A program made the position numbers and the translations under genes. The notes under the pieces are model-generated. The model did not search any database. It was not told where the DNA came from and saw only the letters and a list, made by a program, of their open reading frames with translations. This document shows, piece after piece, positions 34,435 to 38,182 of a DNA stretch of 38,182 nt. This stretch comes from Parashewanella hymeniacidonis. GTDB taxonomy: Bacteria > Pseudomonadota > Gammaproteobacteria > Enterobacterales > Shewanellaceae. How positions within the stretch are numbered: position 1 is the stretch's first letter; each line of letters begins with the position of its first letter. The stretch is from contig NZ_JAFEUN010000011.1 in NCBI RefSeq assembly GCF_016900895.1, positions 1 to 38,182 of the forward strand, in the 5' to 3' direction.

Positions 34435-35603
34435 TCAGGACATTAGCATACACACTGATCATAATAATTGGATTAGCGGTAAGTCCTTGGTTAGTTGATC
34501 ATACGGGTTATTTATATATTGCATTTGGGGATTATGAACTCGAAACCAGTTTGGTTTTCGCATTATTTAGCATCATCATTTTTTACAGTTTATTACAATT
34601 AGCTGAGTGGGTGATCGTTGCAGTTCTTAACCTCTTAATCAAGCAAAGCTGGATACCTTCACGCTGGCGTAAAAATACAGCTAGACGCTATACCTTAACT
34701 GGCGCACTTGCTTTAGCTGAGGAAGATTGGCCTGCAGCAGAAAAAGCAATGTTAAAAGGTGCCGGAAATGGTGAAATACCGACTTTAAATTGGCTTGCTG
34801 CAGCCCGAGCTGCTCAGCATCAAAATAAACATGTCGAAAGAGATGAATATCTAGATAAGGCTGCAACAAAGTCAAATATCAAACAGGTAATAATAACTAC
34901 TAAAGTAAGATATCTAATGCAGCAAGGTGAGCTAGATAGCGCTAGAGGTGTTTTGGACAGCATGCCTTCATCTAAAATGAATAAACCCTCTGTGCTCAAA
35001 CTCGCATTGGAGCTTTATACTGAGCAAAAAGATTGGCAGGCAATAAAACTACTTTTACCTTCCCTACAAAAAAGTAAAGCTATAGCGAAGAGTGACGTCG
35101 AAGACTTAACGATTGAAACCAACCAAAAGTTGTTACAGCACACACTTCAAGCTAATGATATGGCAGAACTTGATAAAGTTTGGCATTGGTTGAGTAGAAG
35201 CGAACGCAAACAACCAGAATTAGTTGCACTTTATAGTAAAGGTTTGTGTAAGTATCAGCGTAAACCTGAAGCCTTAAAATTACTTTCGAAAGCATTGAAG
35301 GCTCAACCGAATCAAGCCATATTTTCAGTGATTCCTGACGTAACCAATGCAGAAGACAAAGACATTCGTAAGCAGCTAGTTTCTTTATTAGAAATATATG
35401 ATAGCAATGCGGCATACCACCAATGTTTAGCGCTATTAAAAGTTCAAGAAAAGCTGATTTCTGATGCTATTGAGCATTGGAAAAGAGTTAATCACATCAA
35501 ACCAACTCAATTCTCATTAGGTCAACAAGCTAAAGCCCATGAACAAGTGGGTGAACAAGCCCAAGCTATTAGTTGTTATAGAAAAGCACTGCTTGCCTCA
35601 TAG
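34431..35603 (+). CDS. hemY: HemY-like TPR membrane protein
   Basis: A 390-residue protein with two N-terminal membrane helices (residues ~1-25 and ~38-68) and a long soluble TPR region. The signature R....LTGALALAEEDWPAAEKAMLKGA is typical of proteobacterial HemY of the hemCDXY operon (not the protoporphyrinogen oxidase of the same name). C-terminal TPRs end with AKAHEQVGEQAQAISCYRKAL. Last gene of the operon. Confidence 0.92.
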   Translation: MIRTLAYTLIIIIGLAVSPWLVDHTGYLYIAFGDYELETSLVFALFSIIIFYSLLQLAEWVIVAVLNLLIKQSWIPSRWRKNTARRYTLTGALALAEEDWPAAEKAMLKGAGNGEIPTLNWLAAARAAQHQNKHVERDEYLDKAATKSNIKQVIITTKVRYLMQQGELDSARGVLDSMPSSKMNKPSVLKLALELYTEQKDWQAIKLLLPSLQKSKAIAKSDVEDLTIETNQKLLQHTLQANDMAELDKVWHWLSRSERKQPELVALYSKGLCKYQRKPEALKLLSKALKAQPNQAIFSVIPDVTNAEDKDIRKQLVSLLEIYDSNAAYHQCLALLKVQEKLISDAIEHWKRVNHIKPTQFSLGQQAKAHEQVGEQAQAISCYRKALLAS

Positions 35604-35613
35604 GTAGGCAGTG
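35587..35613 (+). terminator. Possible weak terminator at the end of hemY
   Basis: CACTGCTTGCC (35587-35597) pairs with GGTAGGCAGTG (35603-35613) with two wobble pairs. The hemY stop lies in the loop and no T-run follows. Confidence 0.35.
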
Positions 35614-35785
35614 TTAATCAGTTAATTTATTAAAACCCCCTCATTATCATTTTCTTGGATCCTCTTTGGCTCTTTGGTATTAACTCTTAGTAGTGTAAGT
35701 TCTAACTTATTTTTATTTTTTGTCATAAAAACAAAATAAAAAAATCCTTTAAAAATAGATAAATAAAATAAATACTGTTATATCT

Positions 35786-35799
35786 GTCAAATATTTGAC
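35786..35799. promoter_or_regulatory. 14-bp perfect palindrome upstream of the adhesin
   Basis: GTCAAATATTTGAC is a perfect palindrome 100 bases before the adhesin start. A good -35-like TTGACA follows at 35808-35813, although no strong -10 is placed 16-18 bases beyond it. It could be an operator for a dimeric regulator. The 296-base gap from hemY is otherwise AT-rich and featureless. Confidence 0.45.
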
Positions 35800-35899
35800 C
35801 CCACTTTTTGACATGGTTAGAATAAGAGTACTAGTTCTAGAAATATAACAAAGTATTAGGCAATAAGTATCTTGCCTGACAAGGTCGTTGGGAGCCGCT

Positions 35900-38182
35900 A
35901 TGAATCGAATTACCACCAATCAGGACGGTGTTGTTATTGCAGCACAAGGAAAAATTTCAGTCGAAGTCAATGGTCAAACACATCTCTTAGCGCTTGGACA
36001 GGCAATTCCTCAAAATTCTACAATTTCGTTTGAAGATGATTCTATTTTTGAAATCGAACTCGAAGATGGAACCGTTCAAACGGCTGAAACTTCAGAAATA
36101 ACATCACAAAATGATGAAGCGCTAGCTGAAATCGAAGCATTACAAGATTTGATTGCTTCGGGTGAAGACCCTACTGAAGATTTACCAGAAACAGCTGCTG
36201 GTGGGCCACAAGGTAATCAAGGTGGTATTGATGTAGCAACGCTTGAACGTGCGGGTAATGAAACTATTGCCGACACAGCATTTGAAACCCAAGGCTTAAC
36301 AGCAGCGATTCTAGAACAAAATGAACAAACAACACTGATCAGCGAATTTGAATCACAAATTAGTGCTGACTCAAACACGATTACCGAAGACTCAATTGCC
36401 ACAGGTAACGTATTGAACAATGATTTTGATGCCGACAGCACACTATCTGTTGCAACATTTAGCGTAAATGGTCAAACACAAAGCGCTGGAGATACTGTCA
36501 CGGTAGAGGGCGGTACACTCGTTATCAACGCTGACGGCAGCTACAGCTTCACGCCCGCTCAAGACTGGAACGGTCAACTACCCGTAATCACATACACCAC
36601 CAATACGGGGGCAACAGCAACGTTGACCATTGAAGTCACGCCTGTTGATGACGCTTCCGTACTGGTCAATGATAGCAATACCATCGCCGAAGACACGGTT
36701 GCCACAGGCAATGTATTAACCAATGACAGCGATGTTGATAACGATCTCAGCGTTGTGAGCTTTACCGTTGATGATCAAACAATTACAGCAGGCACTGAAA
36801 CCTCTGTTGAAGGTGGCACACTCGTTATCAATGCTGACGGCAGCTACAGCTTCACGCCCGCTCAAGACTGGCACGGTCAATTACCCGTAATCACATTCAC
36901 CACAAATACGGGTGCAACAGCGACGTTGACCATTGAAGTCACGCCAGTTGATGACGTGTCAGTACTGGTCAATGATAGCAATACCATCGCCGAAGACACG
37001 ATTGCCACAGGCAATGTATTAACCAATGACAATGATGTTGATAACGATCTCAGCGTTGTGAGCTTTACCGTTGATGGTCAAACGATTACAGCAGGCACTG
37101 AAACCTCTGTTGAAGGTGGCACACTTGTTATCAATGCTGACGGCAGCTACAGCTTCACTCCAGCCCAAGATTGGAATGGTACACTCCCAGTAATCACCTA
37201 CACAACAAGCACTGGCTCGACAGCGACATTAACAATAGAAGTCACGCCTGTTGATGACGCTTCAGTACTGGTCAATGATAGCAATACCATCGCCGAAGAC
37301 ACGGTTGCCACAGGCAATGTATTAACCAATGACAATGATGTTGATAACGATCTCAGCGTTGTGAGCTTTACCGTTGATGGTCAAACGATTACAGCAGGCA
37401 CTGAAACCTCTGTTGAAGGTGGCACACTTGTTATCAATGCTGACGGCAGCTACAGCTTCACTCCAGCCCAAGATTGGAATGGTCAATTACCGGTAATCAC
37501 TTACACCACCAATACGGGTGCAACGGCGACGTTGACTATTGAAGTCACACCATTTGATGACGGCTTTAGTGATGACAACGAAGTGCGTGCCATCCAAGAA
37601 GGCGGCACTGCCGAAGGCAATGTGATTGATGGTGAGAGTGTTGATGGTGACATCAGCGTTCAGACGTTCCAAATCACAGGCAGCGATCGAGAATACGCTG
37701 CAGACGGCACTGCAGTTGATGTCACTGTGGACGGTGAAGTGATCGGTAGCTTCAGCTTAACGGCGACCGGTGACTATGTGTTTACGCCAAATGAAAACTG
37801 GAACGGTGAGTTGCCAACCATCACCTACACCTTGAGCGACGGAACCAGCACCGACACTTCCACCTTGGACATTGAAGTTGCGGCCGTGGTTGACGGCTTT
37901 AGTGATGACAACGAAGTGCGTGCCATCCAAGAAGGCGGCACTGCCGAAGGCAATGTGATTGATGGCGAGAGTGTTGATGGTGACATCAGCGTTCAGACGT
38001 TCCAAATCACAGGCAGCGATAGAGAATACGCTGCAGACGGCACTTCTGTAGATGTCATCGTGGACGGTGAAGTGATCGGTAGCTTCAGCTTAACGGCGAC
38101 CGGTGACTATGTGTTTACGCCAAATGAAAACTGGAACGGTGAGGTGCCAACCATCACCTACACCTTGAGCGACGGAACCAGC
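35900..38182 (+). CDS. bpfA: Giant LapA/BpfA-type adhesin, N-terminal part
   Basis: Open to the window end with 761 codons and no stop, so the gene continues. ATG 35900 has GGGAG 6 bases upstream. Residues 1-~115 form a retention module (the early block GKISVEVNGQTHLLALGQAI), holding TAAG at 98-101, the dialanine LapG-type cleavage site. It is followed by an acidic segment, then tandem Ig-like/VCBS-type domains: four 101-residue units and then 111-residue units beginning DGFSDDNEVRAI. Type 1 secretion with c-di-GMP/LapD-G control is expected; C-terminal RTX and secretion signals lie beyond the window. Its place behind hemY matches BpfA of Shewanella by recall. Confidence 0.88.
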   Translation, partial: MNRITTNQDGVVIAAQGKISVEVNGQTHLLALGQAIPQNSTISFEDDSIFEIELEDGTVQTAETSEITSQNDEALAEIEALQDLIASGEDPTEDLPETAAGGPQGNQGGIDVATLERAGNETIADTAFETQGLTAAILEQNEQTTLISEFESQISADSNTITEDSIATGNVLNNDFDADSTLSVATFSVNGQTQSAGDTVTVEGGTLVINADGSYSFTPAQDWNGQLPVITYTTNTGATATLTIEVTPVDDASVLVNDSNTIAEDTVATGNVLTNDSDVDNDLSVVSFTVDDQTITAGTETSVEGGTLVINADGSYSFTPAQDWHGQLPVITFTTNTGATATLTIEVTPVDDVSVLVNDSNTIAEDTIATGNVLTNDNDVDNDLSVVSFTVDGQTITAGTETSVEGGTLVINADGSYSFTPAQDWNGTLPVITYTTSTGSTATLTIEVTPVDDASVLVNDSNTIAEDTVATGNVLTNDNDVDNDLSVVSFTVDGQTITAGTETSVEGGTLVINADGSYSFTPAQDWNGQLPVITYTTNTGATATLTIEVTPFDDGFSDDNEVRAIQEGGTAEGNVIDGESVDGDISVQTFQITGSDREYAADGTAVDVTVDGEVIGSFSLTATGDYVFTPNENWNGELPTITYTLSDGTSTDTSTLDIEVAAVVDGFSDDNEVRAIQEGGTAEGNVIDGESVDGDISVQTFQITGSDREYAADGTSVDVIVDGEVIGSFSLTATGDYVFTPNENWNGEVPTITYTLSDGTS
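36191..36202 (+). other. LapG-type dialanine cleavage site in the adhesin
   Basis: ACA GCT GCT GGT encodes TAAG (residues 98-101) in the context LPETAAGGPQ. LapA-type adhesins are cut between the two alanines of TAAG by the periplasmic protease LapG/BpfG. Confidence 0.75.
36350..37558 (+). repeat. Type 1 tandem repeats of the adhesin (303-bp units)
   Basis: Four units begin at 36350, 36653, 36956 and 37259. Copies 2-4 share long identical DNA blocks such as GTACTGGTCAATGATAGCAA, spaced exactly 303 bases; copy 1 is more divergent at its start. Each 101-residue unit has the pattern DSNTIAED..ATGNVLTND and DGSYSFTPAQDW. Confidence 0.93.
37559..38182 (+). repeat. Type 2 tandem repeats of the adhesin (333-bp units)
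   Basis: A different domain starts at 37559 and again at 37892 (333 bases, 111 residues), beginning DGFSDDNEVRAIQEGGTAEG. The two copies are almost identical at DNA level; the second is cut by the window end. Reverse-strand ORFs across them are shadows. Confidence 0.93.

Noticed and set aside
37487-38005. Two minus-strand ORFs MERLNADVTINTL...
   Set aside because: They are antisense to the adhesin's 333-bp repeats and arise twice only because the DNA is repeated.

Overview
The window reads as chromosomal DNA of an AT-rich marine gammaproteobacterium, most likely a member of the Shewanellaceae (Shewanella or Parashewanella-like). The main reason is gene order. On one side lie yigB-xerC-DUF484-dapF-lysA-lptM, then cyaY, cyaA facing hemC-hemD-hemX-hemY, and directly after hemY a giant LapA/BpfA-type adhesin. 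From memory this matches the Shewanella arrangement. The species assignment is inference, because no database was searched.

Layout. 1-3230: a small YgjV-type membrane protein, a PAP2 phosphatase, an MJ1255-type glycosyltransferase, then aroQ and arfB on the minus strand. 3395-8120: a decayed lipoprotein paralogue, an intact beta-propeller-like lipoprotein, and a YbfB-type MFS carrier converging on an NhaC-type antiporter. 8320-14115: zapB, a YtfK-family gene, two tandem DsbA-type oxidases, then srkA, DUF3630 and a TPR-like anchored protein. Between dsbA and srkA sits an insert of one orphan HAD-like gene bracketed by two different miniature transposable elements. 14310-17480: a 7-TM sensor-like protein, a SYLF-domain protein and a secreted M28 peptidase. 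17527-19947: accessory DNA with an orphan 440-residue protein and an SRPBCC-type gene killed by a frameshift and a MITE. 20070-23500: a secreted small protein, rof, a DUF1223 protein, ilvE and yqfB. 23476-28490: yigB, xerC, DUF484, dapF, lysA and lptM on the minus strand, with cyaY divergent. 28811-35603: cyaA facing the hemCDXY operon. 35900-end: the first 761 codons of the adhesin.

The metabolic core joins diaminopimelate/lysine synthesis (dapF, lysA), uroporphyrinogen-III synthesis (hemC, hemD), cAMP synthesis (cyaA), an iron-binding frataxin homologue (cyaY) and periplasmic disulfide formation (dsbA pair, srkA). The adhesin carries an N-terminal retention module with a dialanine LapG-type site, so it is expected to be held on or released from the surface under c-di-GMP control by genes beyond the window.

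The most informative signal is a set of three non-coding MITE-like families that no protein track explains. MITE-A has two full copies and one half copy with TA target duplication. MITE-B has two 233-bp copies, each with a perfect 5-bp target duplication. MITE-C has one copy. They hit precise positions: inside an SRPBCC gene, inside the loop of the ilvE terminator, at the cyaY stop codon, in the cyaA-hemC control region, and around the gene inserted between srkA and dsbA. I saw no tRNA, rRNA or CRISPR array and no complete transposase gene.
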